From NCBI RefSeq assembly GCF_018986915.1, contig NZ_CP076723.1, positions 580,631 through 644,630 on the forward strand: DNA of 64,000 nucleotides. Reading direction: 5' to 3'. Made by a program: the position numbers and the translations under genes. Of this stretch, positions 50,514 to 60,105 are shown one piece after another; position 1 is the stretch's first letter; each line of letters opens with the position of its first letter. Under the pieces are notes generated by a model. The model saw only the letters and a program-made list of their open reading frames with translations. It ran no database searches and was not told the origin of the DNA. Source of the stretch: Geomonas oryzisoli. GTDB taxonomy: Bacteria > Desulfobacterota > Desulfuromonadia > Geobacterales > Geobacteraceae.

Positions 50514-52015
50514 GCCAGTTCCTGCACCAGCGGATCGACCTTGCGATCCGTGATGAAGATCCTCCCCCCTTTGGCGTCGTTGAGCATCACGCCAGGCATG
50601 CGCACCCCGTACCCATTCTCCCAAAGCGACCACAGTTCCTGCTCACCGTAGCGCCCGGCGACATCCATCCGGTTCAGCAGCTTGTCGGACAGGCTCTGCA
50701 GATCGTCGTGATCCTGGATCTGGATCACCTGGTAACCCTTGCCTTCCAGCAGGTTGGTGAGCGACTCGCCGAGCGGATTGCCCTGGAAACGTGCCAACAC
50801 GTAACGCCTGCCGTTCTTCTCGAAGTAGCGATACACCGGGATCTCCAGCCGGACTCCGTTGTTGTCGCCGGCGTAGAGGTCGATACTCTTGTCGGCCTGG
50901 AACCGGATGCCCAGCGCCTCCAGGAGCGCGTCCGCAATGCTCCTCGGGTCCTTCTCCGGGATCTGGTACAACACGCTGTCGTCCGGCCTGCCGGTGATGA
51001 TGGGGGCGGTCGAGGGGGTCTCCACCAGCTTGAAGCCGTGCGTGGCCAGGAGACGGACCAGCGCCTGCGGTGTGGCGGGACGCTTGCCCGGGACCTTGAG
51101 CAGGGTGATGTCCTGGCGCAGCAGGCTGTCCTGGCTCTTCTCTATCTTGAAGTCCGCCTGGACGATCACCTTGCAGTCGGTGCCGAAATCGACCAGGAAG
51201 TCCTCCTCGAAGGAGTAGAACCGGGCGGCGGTCAGCAGGGCGCGGTAAAAGGCGCGGGGATTGTCGGGGCGCTCGGAAATCACGGTCAACTGCGGGTTCT
51301 TCTCCTGGAGCAGCGACTTTACCAGCGGCGGGAGGCTCGCGCCCGAGTCGACGAGGATGGTGCCGCCGTCCTGGGCCGCCAGCACCGGGTAGCGCTGCGG
51401 ATCGAGTGACAGTGAGAAGGCACTGGAGAGGTAATCGAGCTGGGCCTTGCTGGAGGGAGCGTTCGGTACCAGCTGCGGCCAGACCTGCGCCGCGTCCTGC
51501 ACCGTTACGGGGGGGGCGACCGGCTCCTGCGGGCCTGCCGGGTGCGCCGCGGGGGCTTTGAAGAACATCATGGTGGCGCCCTTCACCTGGGGCGGTGCGA
51601 TCCTGTCCGGTTTGGCGGCGACCTTCACGGCGCGATGCGACTTCGGCCGGGCCGCGTGCTCGGTCGCATCGATTGGTATCAGCAGTATCGTCCCCACCCG
51701 CAACCTGCGGACGTCGGCGAGATGGTTGGCCGACTGAACCCTGCGGGCCACCGCATCGGCCCGGTCACCGGTGATACCGTATTCCCTGGCCAGCACCCGG
51801 TACAGGAAGTCGCCGGGTTTCACCTTGTAGCTCACCGTCCCCGCTGTCTTGGGGACCGCCTTGGTTTTCGGGGGCGGAGTCGGCATGGGGTACTTCTTGG
51901 CCAGCGCCGCAGGTTCGATCTCGAACTTCTTGTCGATGGAGTAGGAGGTTAACGGAAAAGCGCCCAGCAGGATCAGGGCCAGGCCCAGTTGCTTCTTGTC
52001 GAGACTAACCAGCAT
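50480..52015 (-). CDS. membrane-anchored LysM protein, C-terminal domain unknown
   Basis: 511 residues: a short cytoplasmic start, one helix (LGLALILLGAFPLTSYSI), a Pro/Lys linker, a LysM domain (about 61-115; YKVKPGDFLYRVLAREYG...RLRVGTILLIP) and about 350 residues with alternating strands and helices that I do not recognise. It is the second gene of a leftward pair with the pseudo-receiver/anchor protein (84 bases away) and convergent with the LysM cluster on the left. Likely a periplasmic wall-linked structural protein. Confidence 0.72.
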   Translation of the reverse strand: MLVSLDKKQLGLALILLGAFPLTSYSIDKKFEIEPAALAKKYPMPTPPPKTKAVPKTAGTVSYKVKPGDFLYRVLAREYGITGDRADAVARRVQSANHLADVRRLRVGTILLIPIDATEHAARPKSHRAVKVAAKPDRIAPPQVKGATMMFFKAPAAHPAGPQEPVAPPVTVQDAAQVWPQLVPNAPSSKAQLDYLSSAFSLSLDPQRYPVLAAQDGGTILVDSGASLPPLVKSLLQEKNPQLTVISERPDNPRAFYRALLTAARFYSFEEDFLVDFGTDCKVIVQADFKIEKSQDSLLRQDITLLKVPGKRPATPQALVRLLATHGFKLVETPSTAPIITGRPDDSVLYQIPEKDPRSIADALLEALGIRFQADKSIDLYAGDNNGVRLEIPVYRYFEKNGRRYVLARFQGNPLGESLTNLLEGKGYQVIQIQDHDDLQSLSDKLLNRMDVAGRYGEQELWSLWENGYGVRMPGVMLNDAKGGRIFITDRKVDPLVQELAKLNGYRQEIR

Positions 52016-52099
52016 GCAAACTCCCGAAGATAATGGTTAACACGGTATGCGACACAATGACTGAAACTGAAATCGGTGATGGAGTGTTGTGGTGGTGCC

Positions 52100-53554
52100 T
52101 CATTGGTGCCCCTTTTCGGGGAGCTGCAGCACGAGCCCCCGGATGCGCCGATTGGCCTTCTCGCGGTAGATCGCGATTTCGGCGCCGTCCTTGATCTTCC
52201 TGGTCTCGATAGCCAAGCCGTCCTGCTCCCTCGTCGCTCCCTTACCCGGGAGGTCGGTCCCGGTCGCTTCCTTGAAGTAGCTCCCCATCACGCTTTCATG
52301 GAGCGAAGCCTCCCCGTCGGCAACCACCTGGATAGCACGGATCTTCCCCTGCTCCCGGTAGATCCTGAACTGTTTCCCGTCGGCACGGTACAGCTCCCAT
52401 CCCGGATGGGAGGCAGCGTATCCGGCGTCGGCGGGAACCTTGGGCACGAAACCGGGGAGCTTGCCTGCCGCCTGTTCGGTTGCCGGAGCGGGTGCGACCG
52501 CTGCCGGGGCGGGCACCACTGCTGCCGGGGCTGGTGACGTGCGCGGCGCAGGTGGCGCCGGTTCCTGCTTGGAACGTGGCCAGAAAACCACCCCCAGGGC
52601 GACTACCAGTACCCCGAGCACCGCCACGCCCGCAGGTTTGCGCCTGCTCGCGCCGCTGCCGGCGTCGAAGGCCGGTGCCGTGTCATCCTCTTCCGTGCTT
52701 TCCCCGCACAACTCGGGCGGTTTGCGGTAGATCTGGGCGGGGGTGGGGTACAGACTCTTAGCCGATGACGGGGCTTTCTCCGGTCGGGGCGGCGGCGCCT
52801 CGGGTGCCGGGGCGGACTCTTCCACCACCGGAGCAGCGGGCGCTGCCGGTACGAACACATCGGCCGTCGGGGTAACCGGCGCTGTGGATCTCTGCTCCTG
52901 CTGGGAGGGACGGAGGGATGACGGCTCCGGTTCGGACACGAAAAAACCGATCTCTTCGGCGGGGAAGGTTGCCAACTCTTCGGCTGCAGAGAGCGGCATT
53001 TCCGTCTCCATCACGGATTGCGGGTCCCTGTCGGGCTGCTCCGGCCACAGCGGGGCGAGGTGCGGTTCGAAGGCCGCATCGTCCAGGTCGGGTACCTCGA
53101 ATTCGGGCGTGTCGTCGAGAACGAAAAGGTCGGGAAGGTCGGCTAGGGAGGAGAGGTCGGAAAAATCGGACGGGGGGGTGGCAGTAAGCCCGGAAATAAC
53201 TTCGCTGCTGAGCAGCTGCATCACCTCGCCGCTCAGGCGCGCGGTGGGGAGGGCGAGGCTCAAGGAGTAGTCGAAGCCGATGGCGGGTTCGCCGGGCGAC
53301 TCGCCTTCCTCTAGCAGGATCAGCTGCACGGCCGGGTCCGCGACCAGGGCCCTGGTCTGGGAGGCGATCTCCTCTGCGGGAATGCCATCCAGTTCGCTCT
53401 GGATGAAGACGTAGCGCGGCTGCTCCTTGGGCAACCTCCTGATGGCACTGGGCAGGTCGGTTTCGAAGGTTAGGCTTTTCGGAGACTGGATGCGCAGGCT
53501 CTCGATAAGATCGAGTGCACGTTCATCACTGGCTATAAAGAAGATTTCAGCCAT
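52100..53554 (-). CDS. receiver-like domain plus membrane anchor and periplasmic domain
   Basis: 484 residues. The N-terminal 120 residues resemble a degenerate receiver (MAEIFFIASDERALDLIESL; no obvious phospho-Asp in RYVFIQSELDG). A long Pro/Glu-rich low-complexity region follows, then one membrane helix (AGVAVLGVLVVALGVVFWP, near 310-328), an Ala/Pro stretch and a 100-residue domain (WELYRADGKQFRIYREQGKIR). This is an inside-to-outside layout like FimV or TonB-type proteins. It is co-transcribed with the LysM protein downstream. Function unknown. Confidence 0.65.
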   Translation of the reverse strand: MAEIFFIASDERALDLIESLRIQSPKSLTFETDLPSAIRRLPKEQPRYVFIQSELDGIPAEEIASQTRALVADPAVQLILLEEGESPGEPAIGFDYSLSLALPTARLSGEVMQLLSSEVISGLTATPPSDFSDLSSLADLPDLFVLDDTPEFEVPDLDDAAFEPHLAPLWPEQPDRDPQSVMETEMPLSAAEELATFPAEEIGFFVSEPEPSSLRPSQQEQRSTAPVTPTADVFVPAAPAAPVVEESAPAPEAPPPRPEKAPSSAKSLYPTPAQIYRKPPELCGESTEEDDTAPAFDAGSGASRRKPAGVAVLGVLVVALGVVFWPRSKQEPAPPAPRTSPAPAAVVPAPAAVAPAPATEQAAGKLPGFVPKVPADAGYAASHPGWELYRADGKQFRIYREQGKIRAIQVVADGEASLHESVMGSYFKEATGTDLPGKGATREQDGLAIETRKIKDGAEIAIYREKANRRIRGLVLQLPEKGHQ

Positions 53555-53690
53555 TTGATACCCATCATATCTGAATGAGGTGAGTACATCGTGTCCGGAA
53601 ATTTGGTTGTAGCCGTACCGCGTGAACCTGAAGTGTAGGATGTCGTTTGTTTTTAATATAAAAAACAGTAAACGTCAAAATTATTTTAGG

Positions 53691-54503
53691 TTAATCCCCT
53701 GGGAAAGTCCTGGAATCTCCGGAGTTTTGTCTCGATCGGGGTCTGTAATACTTAATGGCGTTTCCGCAAAGTACCTTGCGTGCCAGATCGAGGTCGAGGG
53801 TGTCGAGGATAAGACGCAGGTCCTGGTCCTGGTAGGGGCGGGGCGCGCGTGTCGAGGGGAGGTCGGTGCCGAACATGAGTGCGTCGGGATTGGCGCGGCA
53901 AATGTCGCGGACCGCGCCGGCCACGTCGAAATCGACCCTGCCGAAGCCGGTTGCTTTCACGCGGACACCCCGTTCCACCAGCGCCAGCAGGGAGGGAAGA
54001 CCGCTCGCCGAGAGCCCGAGGTGGTCGATGCTGACTGCGGGTAGCCGGAGCAGGGTGGGGGCGAGCTCAGGAAGCTCGCGGGAGTCGACGTACAGCTCAA
54101 CGTGCCACCCTGCCAGTTCATGGACCCTGCGCGCCATCCGGTCCAGGTGCTCCACCTTTTCCGAGCCGCCGCGCTTGATGTTGAAGCGGACCGCACGCAC
54201 GCCCAGCCCGTCCAGGCGCAGCACCTCGTCGTCGTCCACCCCGATGGGAAGCTGGGTTACCCCGACGAAGTCGGGTCCGAGGGTGGCGAGGGCGTCCTCG
54301 AGGTAGGACTGGTCCAAGGCCTGGAAGGAGCCCGAGACGATGGCGCCTCCGGCGAGGTTCAGGCCGGCGGTGCGCTGCAGGTAGTCGCGGCAGGTGAAGT
54401 CGTCGGGGAGGAATCCCTGGTTTTCCACGAGCGGGAAACGGCGGTCGATGATGTGGAAATGGCTGTCGAAGACGGGGACGGTGGCGGCGAGGTCAGGTGT
54501 CAT
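53691..54503 (-). CDS. amidohydrolase-family (TIM-barrel) protein
   Basis: 270 residues: an N-terminal metal motif DSHFHI, a central strand with VSIDHLG (His) and C-terminal FGTDLPSTRAPRP (Asp). This fits the amidohydrolase-2 family, which includes decarboxylases and lactonases. The length is slightly short. It heads a leftward trio only if the neighbours 21 and 26 bases away are co-transcribed. The substrate cannot be told. Confidence 0.82.
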   Translation of the reverse strand: MTPDLAATVPVFDSHFHIIDRRFPLVENQGFLPDDFTCRDYLQRTAGLNLAGGAIVSGSFQALDQSYLEDALATLGPDFVGVTQLPIGVDDDEVLRLDGLGVRAVRFNIKRGGSEKVEHLDRMARRVHELAGWHVELYVDSRELPELAPTLLRLPAVSIDHLGLSASGLPSLLALVERGVRVKATGFGRVDFDVAGAVRDICRANPDALMFGTDLPSTRAPRPYQDQDLRLILDTLDLDLARKVLCGNAIKYYRPRSRQNSGDSRTFPGD

Positions 54504-54523
54504 CTGCTACCTCCTTGGCGCCC

Positions 54524-54988
54524 TCAGTGGCGCCGGGTGTCGTCCTGGTTGGGGCCTATCTGGAGGCTCGCCTTGGCGATGAAGATTTCCCGCAGGAAGC
54601 AGATCAGTCCGGACACCATGAGGATCATGCCGAGGATGAAGAGCAACGCGACCGGCAGCGAGATGTCATAGCGCAGGTAATCGCCTATGAAGAGCATGGC
54701 GATGACGGTGCAGACCAGGACGGCGGTGGCGGTGCACAAAAAGATCGCGTGTCCGATCAGGTCGGCGCGACGCTTGAGTACGGCGAGGGCTGTGTGCAGC
54801 CGGGGGACCGCTTCGGGAACGGCGTTTTCCAGTTTCGCCTCGTGGAAACGGGCGCGGTCGATGACGCGTGCCAGCCGGTTGGTCATCACGCTCAGCATGG
54901 TGCCGATCGCGGTGAGCAGGAAGACGGGGGCCACCGAGAGCTGGATGACGTGGGCCATGGTGCCGACTGTCTGGGTATCGCGCAGCAT
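54524..54988 (-). CDS. DUF2721 family membrane protein
   Basis: 154 residues with three membrane helices (about 15-35, 75-98, 105-130) and the family pattern HVIQLSVAPVFLLTAIGTMLSVMTNRLARVIDRAR. Function unknown. It lies between the amidohydrolase gene (21 bases downstream) and the HEPN-like gene (26 bases upstream), all leftward. Confidence 0.85.
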   Translation of the reverse strand: MLRDTQTVGTMAHVIQLSVAPVFLLTAIGTMLSVMTNRLARVIDRARFHEAKLENAVPEAVPRLHTALAVLKRRADLIGHAIFLCTATAVLVCTVIAMLFIGDYLRYDISLPVALLFILGMILMVSGLICFLREIFIAKASLQIGPNQDDTRRH

Positions 54989-55014
54989 CTATCTGTTCTC
55001 CTTGTGGATCCTTC

Positions 55015-55503
55015 TCAGGTCTCGAAGCGTTGTTCCAGTTCCGTCCTGAACTGGTCCATGTCGATCCCCTTCAACCTGATCAGGTCCTTCATGACGGGAT
55101 CGAGCATGGTATTGGCGGTATGGAGCGCCGCCCGGTTGACCCTGATCTCCCCGAGTGCCTTTTCGCGTCCTTCGTGGGTCAGCAGCAGGTCGGACCGCTC
55201 GTTGTAGAAGCGGTGGATCAGGAAGTTCCTCGCCTTGAGCGCCTTTCTGAGCGCGCGCACCGAGTCGTCGGTGAAGCCGACCTTCTGCTTGATCTCCTCC
55301 ATGAGGCGTCCCATGGTCTGGGCGCCCAGCGACTCCATGGTGCCCCGGAATTCCTGCTCGGACAGGTCGCCGTCGCTCAGGTCGATCAGGAGCGTCACGA
55401 TGAAGGAGATGTAAAGCTCGATGCGCTGACAGTCCTGGACCGCCGCTCCCATTTCCAGGTAAATGGGGTTCAGTGCTGTGAGGTCGATTCTGGTTTCCTG
55501 CAT
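55015..55503 (-). CDS. helical protein with HEPN-like RxxxxH motif
   Basis: 162 residues, all helical. The segment KARNFLIHRFYNE holds R-x4-H as in HEPN-fold proteins, and an upstream helix carries conserved acidic positions. HEPN proteins can be RNases or nucleotidyltransferase partners, but no antitoxin or MNT gene is next to it, so a toxin role is not supported. It heads the leftward group with DUF2721. Name uncertain. Confidence 0.6.
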   Translation of the reverse strand: MQETRIDLTALNPIYLEMGAAVQDCQRIELYISFIVTLLIDLSDGDLSEQEFRGTMESLGAQTMGRLMEEIKQKVGFTDDSVRALRKALKARNFLIHRFYNERSDLLLTHEGREKALGEIRVNRAALHTANTMLDPVMKDLIRLKGIDMDQFRTELEQRFET

Positions 55504-55867
55504 GGCGGCACCTTCAGGTGTGCTCCGGCCGGTAGCGGTCGGGTGATGGAATCAAATAGCATAATTCTTGACCGCCATAAACAGGTAATTTTGCCCCACG
55601 CCCTCCCCGTTCACAAAGAGAGACAGAGGGGATTTGTCGTATCTGGTGCGATTATATACGTCGGCCCAACGTTCCGCGGCCGGTGGCAGGCGCCAGTGAC
55701 CGCGCCGGGGTAACCGCGTGTACCTGCGCGATATTTCATGTGTATTGCCGCAGGTGCATCCTCATGTGCAGCGTTGCGTGACGGTGGAGACGGGGCGGGA
55801 GGAACGCCGGCGTCGGACAATACCGCGTGGTCACTATGCTTTTTTATGGTGCGGGAGAAAAAAACTC

Positions 55868-55876
55868 TGCTATAAT
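55868..55876 (+). promoter_or_regulatory. extended -10 promoter of the RNase E/G gene
   Basis: TGC-TATAAT is a perfect extended -10; no good -35 is present. The start near 55883 would leave a leader of about 160 bases. The gap 55504-56041 shows no gene. Confidence 0.6.
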
Positions 55877-56041
55877 CACTCGGTTTTCATTAATCTTGCC
55901 AGCCCCGCTCGCTTAATCGGGGATGCATATAGAGAAGAAACGACCGGCCCAGCCGGCGTGACAAACAACTGGGCGCGACGGTGCCGTGGTCCTCACGCGA
56001 CCGGCTCCCGCGGCCTCTAAAGGAAAGGGAACAAAGAATTT

Positions 56042-58885
56042 ATGTCAAAGAAGATGCTTATCAATGCGCTGCACGCTGAAGAGGCGCGAGTGGCGATCGT
56101 CGAGGACGGACGCCTGGTGGACCTGGATGTCGAGATCGCCGGCAACGAACAGACGCGCGGCAATATCTACAAGGGGGTGGTGGTCCGCGTCGAGCCGGGA
56201 CTGCAGGCCGCCTTCGTGGACATCGGCCTGAAAAAGCTGGGCTTTTTGCAGATGGGCGAGCTGCACCCGGAGAACTGGAAATGGCGTGACGACATCCCCG
56301 AGGAGCAGCGCCACCGCCGTCCGCGCATCCAGGAGGTGCTGAGAAGGGGGCAGGAGTTGATTGTCCAGGTGGAGAAGGGGGAGCGCGACAACAAGGGCTC
56401 GGCTCTCACCACCTACATCTCGCTGCCGGGGCGCTACATGGTGCTGATGCCGGGCAGCGACTCCGCCGGCATCTCCCGCAAGGTCGAGGCCGAGGGGGAG
56501 CGCAAGAAACTCAAGGAAATCATCGCCGAGATGACCATCCCGCAAGGGTACGGCTACATCATCCGCACAGAGGCCATGGGGCGCACCCGTGACGAGTTGC
56601 AAAAGGACCTGGACAACCTGATCGCCCTGTACGAGGGGATCAGGGAGAGAGGGACCGGGATGAAGGGGGCCGGCATGGCCTACCAGGAGTCCGCGCTGAT
56701 CATCCGGACCATCCGCGACTACTTCTCCGCCGACATCGACGAGGTCCTGGTCGACAGCAAGGACGTGTTCAAGGACGTGCGCGACGCATTGAAGGAGATC
56801 GACCCCGCCTTCGAGAAGCTGGTCAAGATGCACCAGGAGAAGCGTCCCATCTTCTCCCGTTACCAGTTGGAGGAGCAGATCGACCTGATCTACGAGAAGA
56901 AGGTGCCGCTCAAGTCGGGGGGCTCCATCTTCATCGAGCCGACCGAGGCGCTGGTCTCCATCGACGTCAACTCCGGCAAGTCCACCGGCGAGAAGGGGGT
57001 CGAGGACACCGCGTTCAAGACCAACCTTGAGGCCGCCGAGGAGGCGGCACGCCAGTTGCGGCTGCGCGACCTGGGGGGGCTCATCGTCATCGACTTCATC
57101 GACATGCGTGACCGCAAGCACAACGCGGAGGTGGAGAAGACCCTGAAGAACGCGCTCAAGGCGGACAAGGCCAGGGTGAACGTGGCGCGCATCTCCGAGT
57201 TCGGACTCCTGGAGATGTCCCGCCAGCGCATCCGCCAGACCCTGAACCAGGCCAGCACCCTCGAGTGTCCCCACTGCGACGGCAGGGGAAAGGTGAAATC
57301 GGTCGAGGCGATGGCGCTCTCCTTCCTGAGGAAGGTGCACGCGGCCGCCGCCAAGGGGACCATCGGCGAGGTGGTGGGGAGCCTGCCGCTGGAAGTCGCC
57401 TACTACCTGCTGAACCGCAAGCGTCACGAACTCTCCCAGATCGAGAACGACTACGACATCGAGGTGACGGTGAAGGGGAAACCCTCTTACCTGCTGAACC
57501 AGATGGAGCTCGAGCTGATCAAGCGGGAGAAGCTGCCGCAGGAGGAGCTGCCGCAGGAAAAAACGCTCCAGGGGAAGGCCCCGGTCAAGGAGGAGCACCC
57601 CGCAGCCGAGCCCGCCGACGGTCGCAAGAAAAAGAAGAAAGGGAAGAAGGCCCAGGAACCGGAGGCTGCGCTGCACGCCGAGGCCGCGCTGCACGCCGAG
57701 GCGGTGCCCGTTGCGCTCATCGAGGAGCCTACCGGCGCGGAGCACGTGCTGACGCTGGAGGCCGAGCCGGAAGAACACAAGAAGAAGCGTCGCAGAAAGC
57801 GCAAGCGCGGCAAGGGTGGGGCTGCCGAGGGGGGCGCCGAGCATGCGGCCACCTCCGGCGAGGCGATGGTCGAGGCTCCCGAAGGAGCCCCCGCAGAGAT
57901 TCCCGAGCCGGGGGCGGTGGTGGAGCCGGCCGCGGCGCAAGGCGCCGAGCAGGCGCACCATGAAGCGGGTGAAGAGGTGAAGAAGAAACGCCGTCGCAAG
58001 AGACGGCGCGGCAAGGGTGGCCACGAAGCTCTCCCGGGCGGCGAACAGAAGCCGGGCGAAAACCAGCCGGGCGTCAGCGAGGCTTCGGCAGCCGCCGCTC
58101 CGGTGGAGGCCGTGCCCGTCGCCGAGGCCGCTGCTCCTGCCGGAGAGGTGAGCGAGAAGAAGCCGGCGCGCAAGAGAAGGGGCCGGGGCAAGGGGGCGGC
58201 AGCTGAGGGCGCTCTCGAGGCCGTGGTCGCCGGCGTGGCGGTCATGAGCGCACCGGCAGAGGCACCTGCCCTGGCGACCCCGCAGGCGAACGAACCCGCG
58301 CCGGCCGCAGCCGCCAAGCCTGAGAAGAAAACCCGCGCCCCTCGCAAGGCGAAGGTCGCTGCCGAGTCCGCCGCGCCTGCGGCGACGCCTGCTGCCGAGG
58401 CTGCCGCATCGCAGGAAAAGCCGGCGCAGGCGAAAAAGGGGAGCAGAGCCAAGGGCGCAGCAACCGAGGCGCCGACAGCGGCTCCTGCCGCGGCAGCAGC
58501 CGAAGCACCGGCTGCGAAGCCCAAGGCTGCCAAGGGTGCCGGAAGGCCCAAGCAAGCCCGGGAAGCTGCCGAGCCCAAGGAAGCGCCGGCACCGAAACAG
58601 GCGAGCGAGCCCAAAGCGGCCAAGGAGTCTGCGGAGCCTAAAAAAGCCAAGGCGACCAAAGAGCCGAAGCAGGCCAAAGAGCCGAAGCAGGGGAAGGCCG
58701 CCAAGGCGCCCAAGGAGTCCGGTGCCGGTGCCCCCGCTGCCGAGACCAAGCCGGCGGAAGCGGCTCCGGCCAAGGAGAAGGCTCCCGCCAAGCGCGCGAA
58801 GAAGACGGCTGAGCCTGCCGCCGCTGAGGAAAAGCCCAAGAAACCGCGGGCGCCGCGCAAGAAGAAGGAAGAAAGCCCTGCCTGA
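56042..58885 (+). CDS. Rne/Rng family ribonuclease with long basic Ala-rich tail
   Basis: 947 residues. The first 500 are a complete RNase E/G catalytic half: an S1 domain (about 37-125), metal-binding Asp308 (SIDVNSG), Asp351 and Asp354 (VIDFIDM), and the zinc-link CPHC (C409, C412). The remaining 440 residues are low-complexity Ala/Glu/Lys with three Arg/Lys patches of the type KKKRRRKRKRGKGG and no recognisable domain. It resembles the RNA-binding scaffold tails of RNase E, but with different sequence. It processes and degrades RNA. AAAGGAAAGGG precedes the ATG. Confidence 0.9.
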   Translation: MSKKMLINALHAEEARVAIVEDGRLVDLDVEIAGNEQTRGNIYKGVVVRVEPGLQAAFVDIGLKKLGFLQMGELHPENWKWRDDIPEEQRHRRPRIQEVLRRGQELIVQVEKGERDNKGSALTTYISLPGRYMVLMPGSDSAGISRKVEAEGERKKLKEIIAEMTIPQGYGYIIRTEAMGRTRDELQKDLDNLIALYEGIRERGTGMKGAGMAYQESALIIRTIRDYFSADIDEVLVDSKDVFKDVRDALKEIDPAFEKLVKMHQEKRPIFSRYQLEEQIDLIYEKKVPLKSGGSIFIEPTEALVSIDVNSGKSTGEKGVEDTAFKTNLEAAEEAARQLRLRDLGGLIVIDFIDMRDRKHNAEVEKTLKNALKADKARVNVARISEFGLLEMSRQRIRQTLNQASTLECPHCDGRGKVKSVEAMALSFLRKVHAAAAKGTIGEVVGSLPLEVAYYLLNRKRHELSQIENDYDIEVTVKGKPSYLLNQMELELIKREKLPQEELPQEKTLQGKAPVKEEHPAAEPADGRKKKKKGKKAQEPEAALHAEAALHAEAVPVALIEEPTGAEHVLTLEAEPEEHKKKRRRKRKRGKGGAAEGGAEHAATSGEAMVEAPEGAPAEIPEPGAVVEPAAAQGAEQAHHEAGEEVKKKRRRKRRRGKGGHEALPGGEQKPGENQPGVSEASAAAAPVEAVPVAEAAAPAGEVSEKKPARKRRGRGKGAAAEGALEAVVAGVAVMSAPAEAPALATPQANEPAPAAAAKPEKKTRAPRKAKVAAESAAPAATPAAEAAASQEKPAQAKKGSRAKGAATEAPTAAPAAAAAEAPAAKPKAAKGAGRPKQAREAAEPKEAPAPKQASEPKAAKESAEPKKAKATKEPKQAKEPKQGKAAKAPKESGAGAPAAETKPAEAAPAKEKAPAKRAKKTAEPAAAEEKPKKPRAPRKKKEESPA

Positions 58886-58898
58886 TCAAGAGGACGCA

Positions 58899-59681
58899 AT
58901 GAGGACACTTCTGGCCGCCGTCATCGTCCTTAGCTGTGCCCTGCCTGCTACGGCGGGAACGCTGGAAGAGCTGACGCCGTATTTTTCCACGCAGTATTTC
59001 ACCTGGCAGGAGCACATCAACGGCAGGAGGCTTCTCAAGGAAGAGGGCGCCCTCTTCTCCGCGGGCGCCCGGGCCGGTGCCGTCATCGATTCCTCCTTCA
59101 CCCTGAGGGGTAAGGGGGAACTTTTCGGTTCCGAGGTCGGTTATCGCGGCGAGACGCAGGCGCCGGACTCCGTTCCGGTTCATACCCGGGTCACCTACCT
59201 CGGCACCAACGCCGAACTCGATCTCGGCTACCGCGTGAGCCCGGCGCCCGTCGTCGTCGAACCCTTCGGCGGCATCGGGTATCGCTACTGGCTCCGGGAC
59301 CTGCAGGACACCACTACCCCGGACGGCACCCGGGTCTACGGCTACACCGAGGCCTGGTCCGTGGGCTACTGCCGTCTGGGTGCCCGCGCCGCCACCTCCG
59401 CGGGAGGGGCCCGGCTCACTGCCGCAGGCGGCGCGAAGTACCCGTTCTACGTCGGCAATACCGTGGACTTCGCCGGCAGCGGCGACACCACTTTCCACCC
59501 GAAGGGAAGGGTGAGCGGGTTCGCCGAGGCCGGCGTCAGCTATCGCTCCCTTTCTTTGGCCCTGCTCTACGAGGGGTTCCGTTTCCGCCAGTCCGATACC
59601 AAGACGGTGCAGGGGACCGCGTACCTGCAGCCCGATTCCTCGTCCGACATCTTCGGGCTCAGGCTCGGCTGGACTTTCTGA
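58899..59681 (+). CDS. outer-membrane beta-barrel-like protein
   Basis: 260 residues: a signal peptide (cleavage after ATAG, about residue 20) and alternating polar/hydrophobic strands with many Gly/Tyr. It ends in the aromatic LRLGWTF, a typical outer-membrane-protein last strand. It lies 13 bases after the RNase gene with AGAGGA upstream. No known family is recognised beyond a barrel-like pattern. Confidence 0.7.
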   Translation: MRTLLAAVIVLSCALPATAGTLEELTPYFSTQYFTWQEHINGRRLLKEEGALFSAGARAGAVIDSSFTLRGKGELFGSEVGYRGETQAPDSVPVHTRVTYLGTNAELDLGYRVSPAPVVVEPFGGIGYRYWLRDLQDTTTPDGTRVYGYTEAWSVGYCRLGARAATSAGGARLTAAGGAKYPFYVGNTVDFAGSGDTTFHPKGRVSGFAEAGVSYRSLSLALLYEGFRFRQSDTKTVQGTAYLQPDSSSDIFGLRLGWTF

Positions 59682-59700
59682 TTTTCGCTACGGTTTATCC

Positions 59701-60075
59701 ATGGAGCAGGTACTCTACATAGCCCTCCTGGGCGCACTAGGCTGTCTGTCACGCTATTTTCTCTCCGGTTTCGTGTACCGGGTCTGCGGCAACGCCTTTC
59801 CTTATGGCACCCTTGCCGTCAATGTCATCGGGGCCTTCCTGATCGGGCTCATCATGGAGTTCTCCATCAGGAGCGCCCTCGTCCCCCCCACGCTGCGCTT
59901 TGCCCTCACCGTAGGTTTTCTCGGCGGGCTCACCACCTTCTCCACCTTCAGCCTGGAGACCTTCCGGTTGATCGAGGAGGGCGCGCTGCTGCTTGCCTTT
60001 GCCAACATCATGCTGAGCGTCGTATCCTGCCTTGCCTGCACCTGGCTGGGGATCATGGTGGCGCGCTGGCTGTAG
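59701..60075 (+). CDS. crcB: fluoride ion channel CrcB (Fluc)
   Basis: 124 residues with four helices. Family signatures: LGCLSRYFLSG, GTLAVNVIGAFLIG (pore Asn) and GFLGGLTTFSTFSLET (Phe-Ser-Phe track). It exports fluoride as a dual-topology dimer. Only 19 bases separate it from the preceding gene, so no fluoride riboswitch fits directly upstream. DUF190 follows, a frequent partner. Confidence 0.93.
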   Translation: MEQVLYIALLGALGCLSRYFLSGFVYRVCGNAFPYGTLAVNVIGAFLIGLIMEFSIRSALVPPTLRFALTVGFLGGLTTFSTFSLETFRLIEEGALLLAFANIMLSVVSCLACTWLGIMVARWL

Positions 60076-60105
60076 AAGCCAAACTTTTCTCCCAAGGAGC
60101 GACAT

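Noticed and set aside
55015..55503. HEPN-like gene as part of a toxin-antitoxin system
   Set aside because: No antitoxin or nucleotidyltransferase gene is adjacent; the neighbours are DUF2721 and an RNase E/G promoter region.
59682..59700. Fluoride riboswitch before crcB
   Set aside because: Only 19 bases lie between the upstream stop and the crcB start, too few for the aptamer.
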